DNA of 64,000 bases, taken from assembly GCF_905220565.1 (NCBI RefSeq), contig NC_059402.1, forward strand, positions 11,843,501 to 11,907,500, read 5' to 3'. The position numbers and the translations under genes are program-made. This DNA comes from Melitaea cinxia (Eukaryota; Arthropoda; Insecta; Lepidoptera; Nymphalidae). Every line of letters begins with the position of its first letter. The first letter of the stretch is position 1. This document shows positions 31,701-45,051 of this stretch, one piece after another. The notes beneath the pieces were generated by a model. The model saw only the letters and a list, made by a program, of their open reading frames with translations, made no database searches and was not told the origin of the DNA.

Positions 31701-33645
31701 GAAATATACTCCACGACGTCGTTTACTTTTCTGCTATTGATACAAATTTTAAATATTTGAATCCAACTGAAATTTAAATATTTTCAGTTTTAATTATAAT
31801 TAAGCTCTCTTCAGTCGTTTCTCGTAATATAATTTTAACTAGTAAACTAATAATAAGAGAAATGCAATTTAACCGACTAATTTTCCTATTACTGATAGTC
31901 GATAAGACAAAGGGGTTGTTTTATTACCGGAAAAAATTATTTCATCATTTATTTTATGTGACGATTTGCTCAAAGAAATTTTATGACATATTATAAAAAC
32001 ACAATCGTATTCAATAATTTTACAACATAGTTGACATTTAGAAGACCAAAACAACAGACGACATAGTAACAATTTCTACAATCGCCTCGTCCCGGTTGTT
32101 ACTGTCACTAACACAAACAATTAAGTTTAAGTAGGAAATTATACTAAGACAATTGATTACGGACTAAATGTACTACGCAAACTTTAATTTATTAAATTCA
32201 TAATAAAAAAATAAGAATTGAAAGAACGTCTTTGGTTCCATAATTATAATGGCTTCTTTTATACTATTTTATTATGATAAATCTGATGGTAATATTGTCA
32301 ATCATTTTAATTCATGACCCTGCTAGAAGTAAAGATTTGCGTTTCTTTAGTGATATTTACTCATACTAAAAGGACGCCGTTGCTCAGTGAAAATTAGTTG
32401 TTTCAAGTTTTCAGTTTGATGAAAAAAATATAATTCCAAAAAAAAATTTAAGATTTTTGTAAAATCAGACAAAAGTAAAAAGAAACATCGTAACCCTGTT
32501 TTAAATTTGACCGATAAAACTTCTGAGGCCTTGAATAAAATAATAACCTTCTCAAACTCAAACGAAATATTTACTTAACAACGAAAAAGAAAGTCACTTT
32601 CTTGAAATTTGTATTCCGTTTACCCCTTTTAGCATTTCCCTTCCTTTGCCGCAATTTACTTTAACGACACCGCTGCAAAGTAAATCTGAGGAGACCATTC
32701 TTTTTTGTCGTCGTCTATGGCGTGATGCGGCAAGAAATTATTTCAGCAACAACAAATTTCCGAGAACCTTATGTCGTTAATTTAAAGTTCAAATTGCAAT
32801 AACTACTTGTGATTCATAGTAAAAGTTTTAAATATCAGTAATGAACCCTAAAATTTTTCTAATGGGCAAGAGAACCCTTAGTGCCATTTAATTAAGACAA
32901 AACAGGGTCTTGAGGTAAAATTTCTAAGATGTATGATACCAGCTTATATAACTTATTATACAAAAAAGTGTAGGGTGTACTATCTTGTCACTTTTCTGAT
33001 GGCACTCTAAGATTAATTTGCCTGAGCCGCTTCTGTGGTGCAATCTGCTTTTAATTTTTAAAACTAAAATTTCTTCAGGCGTACATTACAATAAGTTTCT
33101 TGTATAAGTAATTTATAAAACTATAATAATAGAGAAAACCATTTAGAATTGTAGACACCATCGAATGAGAATGTAATTACATATATTGCAAATGTAGAAA
33201 TTATGTTAATCTTAAAGAGTTTTATTTTTCTCTTCTTAGCCTTAATGAATATGACAAAAAAAAACAAGCCTCTCCTTTGTTTTTTTACACGTATAATCTT
33301 ATTTAAGGTTTTTTCTTTGTTTTTTTTTTTTAAGCTTCGACGAAAAATACCTCCCTGTTATAAGTTTAACGTGCTTAAAGGACCTGCTATGCGGCTTGTT
33401 TCCGTAAACTGATTTTGAGATTTAAAAGTACTATCGATATGAGTGTTTTTTTTTTTTATTTGCTTCGTCTATATAAATTAAAAAGTCTATTAAAGTTAAT
33501 AAAGAAAATAAAACATTTTAGCACAGATATTATATTGCACGATGCGTCGTTTCTTGGAGTCTATAACGACAACAACATATAAAAAGTTTTTTTTTTTTTG
33601 TTATTTGCGATAAAACAAAATAGAAAAGTTGCTAATAGTTTGAAT
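28800..33645. other. Long intergenic stretch, no gene supported
   Basis: AT-rich DNA with short, unrelated open frames. The only repeat I can place is a diverged repeat D copy listed separately at 29445-29670. No exon chain, RNA gene or transposon ORF was recognised. Confidence 0.4.
29445..29670 (+). repeat. Degenerate repeat D copy
   Basis: Diverged family start (caactgacttt), then tgttacttcataactttt-actg and accgattttgatga, then ctacgtcatattaattg and the end aattgaagttg followed by a T-run and cgttt. The order matches the better copies. Confidence 0.55.
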
Positions 33646-33649
33646 ATTT

Positions 33650-33928
33650 CAATCGTCTTTTACTAAATGCACATGGATGCTTACACGGTACAGTACCAAA
33701 ATAACATTTGTTACAATTTTCGTCTATCAGCTGTCTGTCGATCTGTCTATTTGTCCCGGCTAATCTCTGAAACGGCTGAACCGATTTTGACGCGACTTTC
33801 ACTGGCAGATAGGTGATGTAATAAAGCTACTCTTATTTTAGTATTTTTTATTTTGTTTTATAACTCTGCGAACTGTACAATAACTTTTTTGCTCAATTCC
33901 ACGCGGATGAAGTCGCGGTCACGGCTAG
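33650..33928 (+). mobile_element. Non-autonomous Helitron 3' part
   Basis: Shares its body with 8640-8877, including ggctaatct, accgattttgacg, ggcagataggtgatgta and the 3' hairpin cacgcggatgaagtcgcgg. It ends CTAG at 33925-33928. The next base is A, not the usual T, so the target is atypical or mutated. Confidence 0.65.
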
Positions 33929-34755
33929 ATTAAATTATATTTAATCAAACTTTAAACGAATCATTTTCCATCTAGGTTCAAACTCAAAAAACTAAAACAC
34001 AAAAAATTATAAAATTCCTTGGAATTCACTATATCATATTTAATGATATCATCTTATTTTTACATTGTGCATAAATTTAATGACGTAAGCTCGTTACTAT
34101 AGATAAAGTATCACTTTATCTGACATAGTTGTGTAAAAAAAGACTATTCTAAAGAAAATTGCTTTTTCATTTTTTATAAGTACGTCTGAGGAGTGAAATG
34201 CCCTAAGGTGACAGCACTCACTCACACCTGCGATGTGGCTTCATTGAAGTCTAAGACTGAATAGGCATCTAAGCAAACGTGGTCCATATTAAAGAGCATA
34301 TGTAGGTCCTATAGAATGATTGAAGCAAAAAACTTACTAACATTGGTTATTCTCATTCATTACAAGAGTTATAGTTACATTCGTGTAGGGTATATAAAGG
34401 TGGTTACAATTTTTTGATTATGATTAATTGCAACGCAAAAGTGGTCAAAACAACGTTCTTCAGATACTATATTTGGTCAATAATATTTTATAACCTAAGC
34501 AAAGGTTGGTTTTCTTGCTAATAATTATTTAAATTTCTAACAGTCTTATATTTTAATCAAATAAAATTATATCAGACTTGTTTATCAGTCGTATATAATG
34601 AATTCTACTATTTTTACATCCTAAAGGATGTCAAGTCTCTTTTATATTATAATGCTGTAGAAGTGCGGTATCGATATGTTTAATATTCTATGAACCAAAA
34701 TTTTACGAGTACCTTTAGTAAGGTGTATGTAAGGTGTAGTATGTGTTTTTAGATC

Positions 34756-34853
34756 GATTTTATTAATTATCTGTTTTACTTCTGATTATTCGATTCACAC
34801 ATATTGACGTTGCTCGATATTCAACTCGATTGACACATCGAGAACATATAAGT

Positions 34854-34886
<33 letters not shown>

Positions 34887-35246
34887 AGCTACCGACGTTA
34901 GCTCTAACATGAAATAAAGATAGATAGTTATGATGTGAGCAATATTGTTTTTATTACAAGCCAGATTTTTCTCAAGTGTCCGTAACCTTTAACTTCTTTT
35001 CGGACTTTATTAATTACCTGTTTTACTTCTGATTACTCGATTCGCACATATTGACGTTGCTCGATATTCAACTCGATTGACACATCGAGAACATATAAGT
35101 GTACAGATATATATATATATTTAAGCTACCGACGTTAGCTCTAACATGAAATAAATATACATAGTTATGATGTGAGCAATATTGTTTTTATTACAAGCCA
35201 GATTTTTCTCAAGTGTCCGCAACCTTTAACTTCTTTGTGGACTTTC
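34756..35246. repeat. Tandem duplication of a ~245-bp unit
   Basis: Two direct copies, about 34756-35002 and 35003-35246, are nearly identical. Both contain ttattaatta-ctgttttac, the stem ctcgat...atcgag, a TA microsatellite of different length (longer in copy 1), agctaccgacgttagctc, an AATAAA and the end tctcaagtgtccg-aacc. No open frame. The TA-box-like run followed by AATAAA could fit an LTR, but no partner retroelement is seen. Confidence 0.8.
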
Positions 35247-35842
35247 AAGCATACTCAAATTCAAACAGCACATAAATAGCACAGGACGATATAAATAAAA
35301 CATAATATACACCACCAGCAGTTTAGGTGATATTAAGTTTGTGTAAGTAAATAAATATAATTAAAAAAAAGAATTAATAGTTAAACAAACGAGTAAGACT
35401 AATTCTCATTGACCTTTATTTAGGACTAGCAAATTTACACAATAAATATACCCCACAATTAGTATAAGGTACTATGTAGTCCATTAAAACATTTAAATAA
35501 GTGAAACTGTGGATAGGAGGAACATTTACTTAAACGACCACGTACTCCTTACGACCGTTTGTTTTCATTTTAGCTGTAAATCCTATGATTTTCCCAAATT
35601 GACACTAATTGTTGTTTATCTTTCAGCAGTTCGAGAATTGTTATTTTATTGCTTAAAAGAACAGCTGTTCTAGGAATATAAAGATAATGCTTTTTAATGT
35701 CTATTTATTTATCTATAGCGGTATTAACTTGAACACTCGCATGACTTAACATACTCCGAGACTAAATAGATGGTAACTTACTCCATAACCATTTAACTAT
35801 TTTTCTATGTATAAAAGAACCGTTTTCTTACTATACTTTTTA

Positions 35843-36010
35843 TACGACCTTGACGGCAAACAAGAGTACGACTCCTCTAATGGTAATCAGCTATCGTAGC
35901 CATTAATCGCCTGCAACACCAGAAGCATCTCAAGCGTGTTATCTTACTCACAGGAACACAACGCTACTTGAAAGCAGAATTATTTAGCTGTGACCTTTTA
36001 TATGGTTGGG
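35843..36010 (+). repeat. Repeat E, degenerate copy
   Basis: Shares ggcaaac-agagtacg, tggtaa-cagctatcgtagc, cgcctgcaacaccagaagc and the cacaacgct-cttgaaa block with the copy at 3399-3665. Several small deletions. Confidence 0.6.
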
Positions 36011-36303
36011 GTACTTCAGCAAATAGGCGGCTCCAGATTTTAAAAAGGATATTTTTTTATAACCTATGTCAATAATATATATCAAAATTGTATAACTTTT
36101 ATTCAGCTAAAGGATAGACATAGACTATTAGAGTTCTATTCAGTTATAAATGCTAATTAAACTCAATTTAGTTATCTGTGGAGACATACAAGAACATTTA
36201 GACATTTAACTCGAATGTCTTTGGACACATACGTGTACACAGACATTAAACTCGTATTAATCAATTGTCTAGTGATGATTTTGATAGATGACTTGGTGAT
36301 ATT

Positions 36304-36440
36304 TGGCGACGCGTTGGTGCAGCGGTCACAGCACTGACTGTTGCGTCAGTGGTCGCGGGCTTGATCCCCGCACATGACAAACATTTGTATTGGCCGTATA
36401 GGTGTTTATCGTGGTTGGAGCGTTTAGGCTTATGTGTTAT
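36304..36440 (+). mobile_element. SINE-B head, 3'-incomplete
   Basis: A tRNA-like head (ggcgacgcgttggtgcagcg, then gggcttgatccccgcacatg) followed by the family blocks acatttgtattggcc and taggtgttta-cgtgg. The tail is missing. The B-box carries a substitution, so it is probably not transcribed. Confidence 0.7.
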
Positions 36441-36499
36441 GGGCTTCCAAACCTCCGACACAGGAGAAAATCCTAGTGGGAGCCGTTAAATGTGAAGCG

Positions 36500-39400
36500 T
36501 TTATTATTTATTATTATTTTATTTCTAATTTCTATTCAATTTAGGTCGCTTGTAAGTAAAATAGTTATTTGTTTACTATTTTTATGTTTTGCAAATATTT
36601 TTTTTCTATTCCTTTAATAGGAATAAGAAAACACATATCTAACACACTAATCTAAACAGATATCTTAAAATAATAACAATTTTCCGGAGGCTTCGTTTGA
36701 TTCATATTACTCGTCTTTTCATGAAGAGGCATCTGATTGTTATCAATTAATTATTTCAATACGTATACTAGCAGTCACATCTGAATTTATTTGATAACTC
36801 AAGAAATTGACCTATAATTTCAAATTAGTTTACATAGCATAAACTATATTCCCAGTCAAAGTTGCTTCTGCTTAATTGTATATAGATACCGCGTTAAGAT
36901 TCAGTTTAGAGAAAAACAAACACTTGAAAGCTTTTTTACGCTAAAAACAAATGCTTTATTTATTTGAATCGAATATTATTTACATCGCAATATTTGATAC
37001 AAACAATTGCTTGTTAAAAATAAACTTACGCTTTGACTGTCACATTCACAGTTGAAAACTCGTTGAACTGTTAATTGGTAATATTATCAACACAAATGGA
37101 TAAAAAATAACTATCATCGAATAACAAGTAACATATTATTACGATACAAATATTTATAGTTCTTGAAACTTAATTTATTTATTATCATTATTATCAACGT
37201 TAGTATCTTTTGAGTCTCATTTTTTAATGACACTAAAAGTATTTAGATTAAGAAACGGTCGATTGCTACCAGTTGTATTTGTAATAATATTTTAAATTTT
37301 AAGAATCATAATTATACTCGTACAAATTATAAATTATAGCCGAACTAAAAGGTAAACCACATCGTAATGACACTGTATTTTTTTCTACTTTGTATTGAAT
37401 ATATTTAAAAATTCAGTACTCAAATCACGACACTATAACCTATGACGTAATAAAAAATAAAATTTGACCTAAGTAAGACCTTAAGAACAACAAAATATTC
37501 ATTGTGAGACATCGAACGTCCCTCATAATGGATCTTATTACGCTGACCATTCTTAGATCGGCTTGTAAAGAAAGATTCTCTGTTTTTAAAGGAGTATAAA
37601 AATAAAGTCATAACTCTGAAAGTAAATCAAACTAACAAGTAAAAACCAAAATCAAGTAATCTACAATATTATATTGAGACGAAATGCGTCTGCAAATGCT
37701 ATGAGCTTATATGTTCATGATCGAGTTTAAAAAATTCTATTATAATACTGCAATCGTAATTGTAATAAGACCCTAAAAATAGTCTATGTCAAGTGATGTA
37801 GATATTCCTCGTTATCTTCGTAAGAAAAAACATTTTCGTACCGAAACGATGTGTCAATGGATTCTGACTTCGAACACTTAACTGTTAAAAATAGTCGTCG
37901 GTTTATTGTTACAAAAATGTAACATTATTTTATATCAACCCATTCACTTCTTTTTTTTTTTTCTACTGGGTGGTTCGGGGAAAGTAATTTTCCAGTGGAA
38001 AGTATGTCCCGAGACTCGTTCAAGCTCTTTGTTACTAACAATAGCGGTTGATTCAGTACAAAACACTCTTTCGATTCTGTGGGCAAGCAACCTTAAATGA
38101 CATGAGGTATTTTGTTTTCACGCGTGTATACTGACATTCATAACTTTGAATAGATGAATATTAAAACAAAAATGGTACCGATCTTAGCAATGAAACTCTG
38201 TTGTAATATGATAACTTAGAGCAGAAAAAAAACAAAAAAAAAATAATGAAGAGATACTTTAGTCATCATTATTTGAGGTAAATTCGTATCATATCCGTGA
38301 CAGCCTTAAACAGATCACCATTTGACAAAGATTTCTGCTTTCCACAAATAAAATAATTGGAGCTTATTTTAATAATTAATTCAAAATTATATAAAAAAAA
38401 TACGAGTGTGCTTTAGACGACTGAATTACAACTTCTGCACAATAGGCCTGTACTGTGTCTTAGATAGATATACGAAACTTAACTGGCATAATAATAATAA
38501 TTTTAAAATATCAGTATAAAACATCGAATATAAAATACTGGTGGATACATTTTGGAATTTTCTGAACTCAATTAGCGAATGCTAATCATTATAAAGAAAA
38601 CTCCAAAAAGACAATCATTAATTTCTGTGGAAAATATCTGAATTTTCGCCCAATTTACTTTAGATTTTATTAACTGGAAGTTAGTACAAACTTTGGTCGC
38701 ACAAAAACTCCATTAAAACGTCACGAAGAAAATCACGCAACATTTCTCTCACTAGTTGTTTTATTTAAAAATTGATTTTTCATTTTATTTTCTTTATTAG
38801 TATCTGTGTTATTATTATACTTATACATATGATTACACTGGGACCTAGTTATTTTATAGTGATAATATATGAGCATAAGGACATTAGTTAGGTATGAATT
38901 CTTACAGCTCAATTTTAAACTATGTCGTGAATATCGAAAAAAAAAAAAATCAGTAAATGTAAGTCAGGGAAGATGAAAGGATTACGGGATTTTTTTGCGG
39001 TATCACGGACGTTGTAATTTATGGCAACTGATTTCTACGATAACCAGCACAATGATTTATAGCCTATATTATTTATGTGTAATGTAGATTTGCTACGAAG
39101 AAAGAATAAAAATCGTTAAAAAATCAACACGGTTAGAGATTATTGATTGTTCAAAAAAAAACATCTTTGTATTATCTTTAAGTAAGGATTAAACTGCCTC
39201 TAACCTATAATTGTATATAAAGTATTTATTCGTTTGGAGTATTGGCTGCCAGTAGTGTCAAAGCAGGATAAATGATTTGGCCAATGCAACAACAACAAAC
39301 AAAATGCGTGTTTTTTTTTTTTTTAAATAAACAAAGGTACAAAATTAACATTCACTAATTCTAATCCACAAGTGAAAAATAATGATAGAATAGAGAAAAA

Positions 39401-40030
39401 TTTAATGTTGTAGAAAATAAAAAGAAACAAAATACTGTATTTGAATGACGAAGGTATAAGTGTTCTTTTTAAGTAACAACACGATCTTTAAAGTTGAGTA
39501 AAAATATATATTTTCAAATATGGTTCTAAGCCATCCATTATTTCTCTTACCTAATGCGCTTAGTACTTAAAATCTAAAGCTCGACGCTTCGACAAGTGAC
39601 AAATCGATCGGATACACCACACGCTTAGCGAATTTACAGTTTATAGAAGAACAAACCTAATATAACATATATTTTGTCATCAATTAAATATAATAATTTG
39701 GCTAGCCTGTAACCTCCTACTGCAGAGCATATGCCTCATACGCCATGTAGGAGAAAGAAAACACAATAAAGAATAAAAATAATAGAAGGATAATATAATA
39801 AGGAAAATATATTAATTATAATTTTAATACTATTGGACGATACGGTAAAAGTAATTCTAATAAAAATGTTACAATATGCAATCATATATTGCAATAAAGA
39901 CGAATAAGATGGATATTGTACAAAATATGTTTAGGTAGACAATGTAAGGTTAATATTTATTGTTGATAGGAATTATAGATAAAATTTAGTCAAGCCTCAA
40001 ACCAATTTTCTCTCCATTTGTCAATGCCAA
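36500..40030. other. Intergenic stretch, no gene supported
   Basis: AT-rich sequence with several A or T runs. A SINE-B tail remnant lies at about 39702-39757 (minus: ccatgtaggagaaag, ctgcagagcatatgcc on plus). Nothing else recognised. Confidence 0.4.
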
Positions 40031-40092
40031 TATCTTACTTTTTAATATTAAACTAAAAAACCTTAAGTATATATATATACATAATATAATAA

Positions 40093-40854
40093 TTAAAAAA
40101 TATTATTAAAAGGAGTCCCTTTAGGCAAGGTTCCGAAGATACTGGCAGCGTTTCCCCTTTGAATAGCTAGACTAATTCTTTGTCCGAAGTAGCTGCCAGC
40201 TCTTCGGTCTCCTGTGACGTCGAATAACCTTTTCGTTATTTCCTTAAAAAGTGTTATAGCACTAGGACCCCACGGACCAAGGGTCTCGACACCGAATGGG
40301 ACAAAATCATATTCGGAGCCTAGACCCCTGTATTTGTCTGCTTTTGTTTTTTCCGCCGCTTCACAAGCCGTAGCAGCTCTGTTGTTGGTTCCATGTAGAT
40401 GGGAAGGGGCCAGCGTGTCTGAACAGGTTGCATCCCATACCAGCACCCGGCCCATCTTCCATGGAATCAAACTCATACCGTCCGGTCTCTTGCCATCGTC
40501 TCTTGCAATACCAGTCGGCTCAAGTAGACTTGGCACGTTGACGGTGGCAAGGGACCGGCGTATGATATCGTTAAGTGCGGCATGTCTCGAGAAGCGGCCT
40601 GCACTTTTTAGGCATGACAGACCGTGATGTCCTAGCTTATCGACATTACTGCCACAGGGACATTTATGAGGAGCGCAGACCGGAACCCCAAGCCGTAGAC
40701 AGGTTGCGATTCGGAGCGTGTCAGGCTCAAGAAATGTTCCTGTATTTGTCGAAGGGTACGCGTGAAGCCAGTAGCCGGCCTCATGCGTACCCACGGCCAA
40801 AAGCCTAGCACGCGCCGAGCCTGTACTACAGCTTAAAAGATTTTCATAAGTCAA
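40093..40854 (-). pseudogene. C-terminal fragment of a LINE-like ORF (zinc motif plus endonuclease-like domain)
   Basis: An open frame of about 253 residues lacking its N-terminal part, ending at 40093. It has a CPC-x8-HH-x3-C zinc-type motif. About 45 residues later comes RPDG, a short strand ending LVWDAT, and then an AAEKTKADKY segment. That order resembles the CCHC plus PD-(D/E)xK restriction-like endonuclease at the end of R2-type LINE proteins. It finishes with a conserved QRISLAIQRGNAAS block that I recognise from repeated invertebrate proteins of unclear class. The reverse transcriptase is absent, so this is a 5'-truncated copy. Host function is unlikely. The endonuclease reading is inference. 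Confidence 0.65.
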
Positions 40855-40859
40855 TTTGC

Positions 40860-43300
40860 AGTTTACAAGTTTTAGTAGACAATTACGTTATTATTATGTA
40901 TCGTAACTACAAAATTCGCAAAAATTTTGATATTTTACGAAAACAAGTGTAAGCGAACTAGTATCATGTACCTTAGTATAAAAAAATATTTAGTTATATT
41001 AGAATTAAAAATGTACTAGCAATACTTTCAAAAACAAAGGGAGAGACAGAGAGTAATATTTTTAGATTTTTTTACACTGAAACTTGTTTCAAGTGTTTTG
41101 ACTGCGAACATCATTAAAATTCATTATATCATGTCTCGCTTAAATCCCTGGCTTAAAAAGTTTGATGTTCGTGAACAAACATTCACTGTACGTTCTTGCC
41201 CATAACCCTTACATACTTAAAGAAAGATAGATTTATACATTATATGATGAAAAGGTAATCTGATGTTGTAGGGTGGTCTCAATGACAACCTATGAATATT
41301 TCTATAAGAAGCGGAATAACTGATTAAACTTATCTTATCTTAAAATCAATGGGTTGCCTTTCGTCAACAGGACTTGGCTGGGTTGGGAAATTCAATGGTT
41401 ACATTGATGTCATATGTCTATAATGGTGGTTCAGCACCCAAAAGAAGTAGCTTGTTTCCCATCTGAACAACTATAGAGACCTGGCATACGATTATGTCTT
41501 GGTTGCGAGTCTGGCACAGTTTTATGAAATACAAGCGTAGTTGACGTAAACTACTATTGAGTAAGAAAATATTTACAACTCATTTTATTATTAAATGGTA
41601 TTCGTTTAGTTAAATATTATAACTAAATGACGTCATACATATGTATATATTGTTATTTACTCTACAACAAATTTAGTTTGTATTCCTTTGTATATTACAG
41701 AAGTACTCGACAATATCTAACAACTAAATTCGAGACTCGATTGCGGAATTCAATTTGTCTCGAGGCTTTGTCTCATTTCCACGTAGAGTCTTATAAACTA
41801 AGTTGTTATTTTAGCTCTATAAGTTAGTTTATTATTTGTACACTGTATTGTAATTACAAATATAGTTTTTACTTACATTGTAATTTTCTATATTATATTG
41901 TACTTTTAGGGACCAGATGTGGAATCGAAATAAAAAATACAATAACAATTACTTACAAGCTTTTATACTTTTATCGAAAGTCTAAACAAAATGTGTTACA
42001 AAAATAAAAGAGTGCTAACGTTTAAATAATTTTAAGGAATACTACAAAATTACAAAAATAGGCAGGTTAACTCTCCAAATGGACAAGCATTTCCCTTATA
42101 CTACACGAAACACGTTCAAAGTTCACGAAATTCGTCTCGAACTGAAGCGCGCACAGCGCACGCGCTTCACCCCTTCTACGATGACCTTTCCTCACTATTC
42201 TTCTAACAGTACATTAAATTTATATATAAATAAAGCATCATTAATTCTAGAGTGTAGTATAGTGTGTATATCGACGTTATTATTAAATTATATTATAAGA
42301 GTTCTTATACTAACTGGTTTTACATACATTTAGGTATACATATTATCCATACGAATATTTATATTTGAATAATCATTTATTTGAAGAACCTAATCTAATA
42401 ACCAATTAGTATGATTGAAAAAAAATCGTTTTGTATTAGAAATACGTACAACTTACTAAAAAGTTTCATATTATGAAATACCAAATTGATTTGCGGAGGA
42501 GTCATAAAAATACCAAAGAATCCACCCAATATAAAAACTCTACGTACCTAGGTAATACGTACTTTGAGGGCGTTTAGCAGCTTTATAAATTTCTAGCGAC
42601 TTCCAGACCATAAATAGAATTATATACAGTTAATGCAGTTTGTAAAATTCTTGTATTAGGTAGGTGGTTTATCTATCAAAGATTATAATAGGAAATATAT
42701 AAATGTTACTTATAAGAGCAAAGTAATCTTATGGTCTAAGACCCGAACCTAAGTCGAATTTCACCGAGCTTATAATAGAATAAAACATACTTTATAATAA
42801 ATTTAGTATTTTAGATAATACTTATATTAAAAATTAGTTGCTTATATAAATCCTGGACTGACTATTTTTATTTATTTAAAAAAAATATTGAAAATTGCAA
42901 TATCGAGATAATAAGATATGAAAATTTACCATATATAATCTAGGATTATAAAAATTGACAAGACCTATGTGTGATATCCGTGTTTACAAAGATTAAGAAT
43001 GTGTGTGTGTCAACAACACATTACTGGAGTTTACAACTTTAGAACGATTTTTTAAGGTATCATTCATGATGAATGACACCTTAAGAATGATTACCGTTAT
43101 ATTTAAAAAAATATTTATTAAAACCGAATATAAAATCATTATATCAAAAATTTCGATCTAACGGGTACATCGTTCCATAGTGTAATTGGCTAGAGCAACG
43201 ACACAGTGAATGGTTGATCTTTGATATGATATTAAAAATGTTTTGAATTCCTTCATGTATGGGTAATACAATAATAATATATAAACAGTTTGTATATTAT
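40860..43300. other. Intergenic stretch, no gene supported
   Basis: Includes an 84-codon open frame at 42079-42333 with no recognisable domain or codon signal, and a 33-base hairpin at 43052-43084. No transposon termini recognised. Confidence 0.35.
43052..43084. repeat. 33-base hairpin
   Basis: Arms of 16 bases with one mismatch (ttaaggtatcattcat / atgaatgacaccttaa) around one base. It may be a small fold-back remnant. Confidence 0.6.
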
Positions 43301-43309
43301 TTTCAAAAG

Positions 43310-43490
43310 AGTAACTGCGGAGTTTCTTGCCGATTCTTCTCTGCAGAATCTACATTCCGAATCGGTGGTAGCTTCACTTTTACAAAAATAATAATTTATT
43401 TTTAAAGTTTTGATTTGTAAAATGACGATTCGAAAGTGCTCTAAGAACCTATTTGAATAAAGCTATTTTTGATTTTGATTTTGATTTAAT
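43310..43490 (+). mobile_element. LINE 3' end (ttgccgattcttctc family)
   Basis: Reads gtttcttgccgattcttctc, ggtggtagcttcac, atgacgattcgaaagtgctc and tttgaataaagctattttt, then a (gatttt)n tail. This is a familiar LINE 3' UTR pattern in Lepidoptera with a simple-repeat tail. A shorter copy of its end lies inside the Helitron at about 45585-45638. No coding part remains. Confidence 0.65.
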
Positions 43491-43800
43491 AAAAATACAT
43501 TTATTTCTTATTCTACGTTGCGGTCACTCCGTGGCATGTCGTGTCGTAAAGACATATATAATGAAGTAAACTCCAACAATAATTCAGGTTATTTTTTACT
43601 GATACAGAATATAAGACAAATCAACAAAGTACAGGATTCAAGAGGATAGACACAAGACATATGGTCGGCTGTCAACTGTCAGTGGGACAGATGACAAATT
43701 GTTCTGCGACGCTGCCTGCACTGTCCGACGTTTTGTTCTACAACGCTAAATACAATAATATATAAAATATTTTTTTATTTGTGTAAATAAAATCGTGGCT

Positions 43801-44585
43801 AAGATCTAGACTAGGAAAAACCGAATTAGAAAAACCGAATTATGGGGTTTTTGGGTGTGGAGGGTGTAGGGGAATCTATACAAGGTAACACTGTCACACC
43901 TCAAAACCCCATGGTTAAAGTATCCATGGTTAAAGTTTTGAGGTTAGAAGAAGAATTTAAAGCTATTATAATACCTTTGAGCTCGTACTGTTTGCATTGT
44001 GTGACAAATCGACACTTTTAAACAAAATAACGCGTCAGACTTAATATTCTAATAAAATTAGTAACATTGCGTGCTAGAATATAGGTTTAGAAATTCGAAA
44101 AATACCCAAAACCGAATCGGAGCACCCCACTGTCCACGTGGTTTTGGTCTGTCCTACCCCTAGAGTGTTTTTTTTTTGTGCTGCGAAGGCGCGGAGGGAG
44201 GGCAGCCCTCGCCCGCCGTGCGAAAGCGCGCGAACGAATGCGTAGAGGAGCGGCTGAGGCTGGTCGGTCGACCAGCCTCCGCTGCGGAACGGAGCATGAG
44301 TGAGCGTGCTTTCGCACGCAAGGGCGGAAGGGCTGCACTTCCCGCAGCGCCGGAGCCAAGCGTTCCTCTAACTTTAAAGGTGGTAGATTAATTTGAAAAA
44401 ACGCGTGTGAAATGTGAAAATAACGTGTGAAAGCTACGAAATTCTTCTTCTAACCTCAAAACTTTAACCATGGATATCTCCATAACCATGGGGTTCTGAG
44501 GTGTGACAGTGGTACCAGGGGTAGTGTTCCCCCCCTCCCCCCCCCACGGTCCCGAAATTCGGTTTTTCCTAATCTAAAGCTTTAC
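43801..44585. mobile_element. Fold-back (long-TIR) DNA element
   Basis: About 150 bases at the left (43807-43970) recur in inverted form at the right (about 44440-44578). Shared blocks include aggaaaaaccgaatt, cactgtcacacctc, aaccccatggtta and aaagttttgaggttagaag. The centre is GC-rich and also folds: gtgcgaaagc / gctttcgcac and gaggctggtc / gaccagcctc (44256-44279). The open frames in the centre are by-products of this GC-rich symmetry. No transposase. The exact ends and target duplication are uncertain. Confidence 0.75.
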
Positions 44586-44589
44586 CAAA

Positions 44590-45050
44590 ATCGATTTACG
44601 ACTTTTTTACTAATTCTTCTTAATATTATGTCTGGTTTGAATCAATTTGAGCAAACAGTAATTTGTCTATATACCAAGACAACGTTATAACACGAAAATT
44701 TGAATATACTTTGGATTAACTTAAGAAAAATATTTAACTTCTTTTAACATTTTCATACGCTCTGCGACAATGATCTAGTCCAATTAAATTACATCAAAAT
44801 AAACAATATTAAATTACTCTAATATGTTATAGTTTATGTTAAGCTTTCACCAGCTTGAGAGTGTATGTAGTTTGTAATTAAGTTAAAAGAAATCAAGAAG
44901 GAACTCAGAAGTTATTTTTTCAAAACTGTCACTCAATTAATAAAAGTACCTGGGTGACCGAGCTCCGCTCGGTATTTTTAGTAAATCATGAAGGATTAGT
45001 AGTAGAAGAGAGAGTTAAAATGATTCGTTGCCGGTTTGGATGAAGTCTTT
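44590..45050. other. Intergenic stretch with a short repeat-like motif
   Basis: No gene. The motif tacctgggtgaccgagctcc at about 44947 resembles a common interspersed repeat, but its ends cannot be set here. Confidence 0.35.
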
Positions 45051-45051
45051 T

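Noticed and set aside
44087..44391. Arg/Ala-rich open frames on both strands
   Set aside because: They come from the GC-rich self-complementary centre of the fold-back element, with no family signal.
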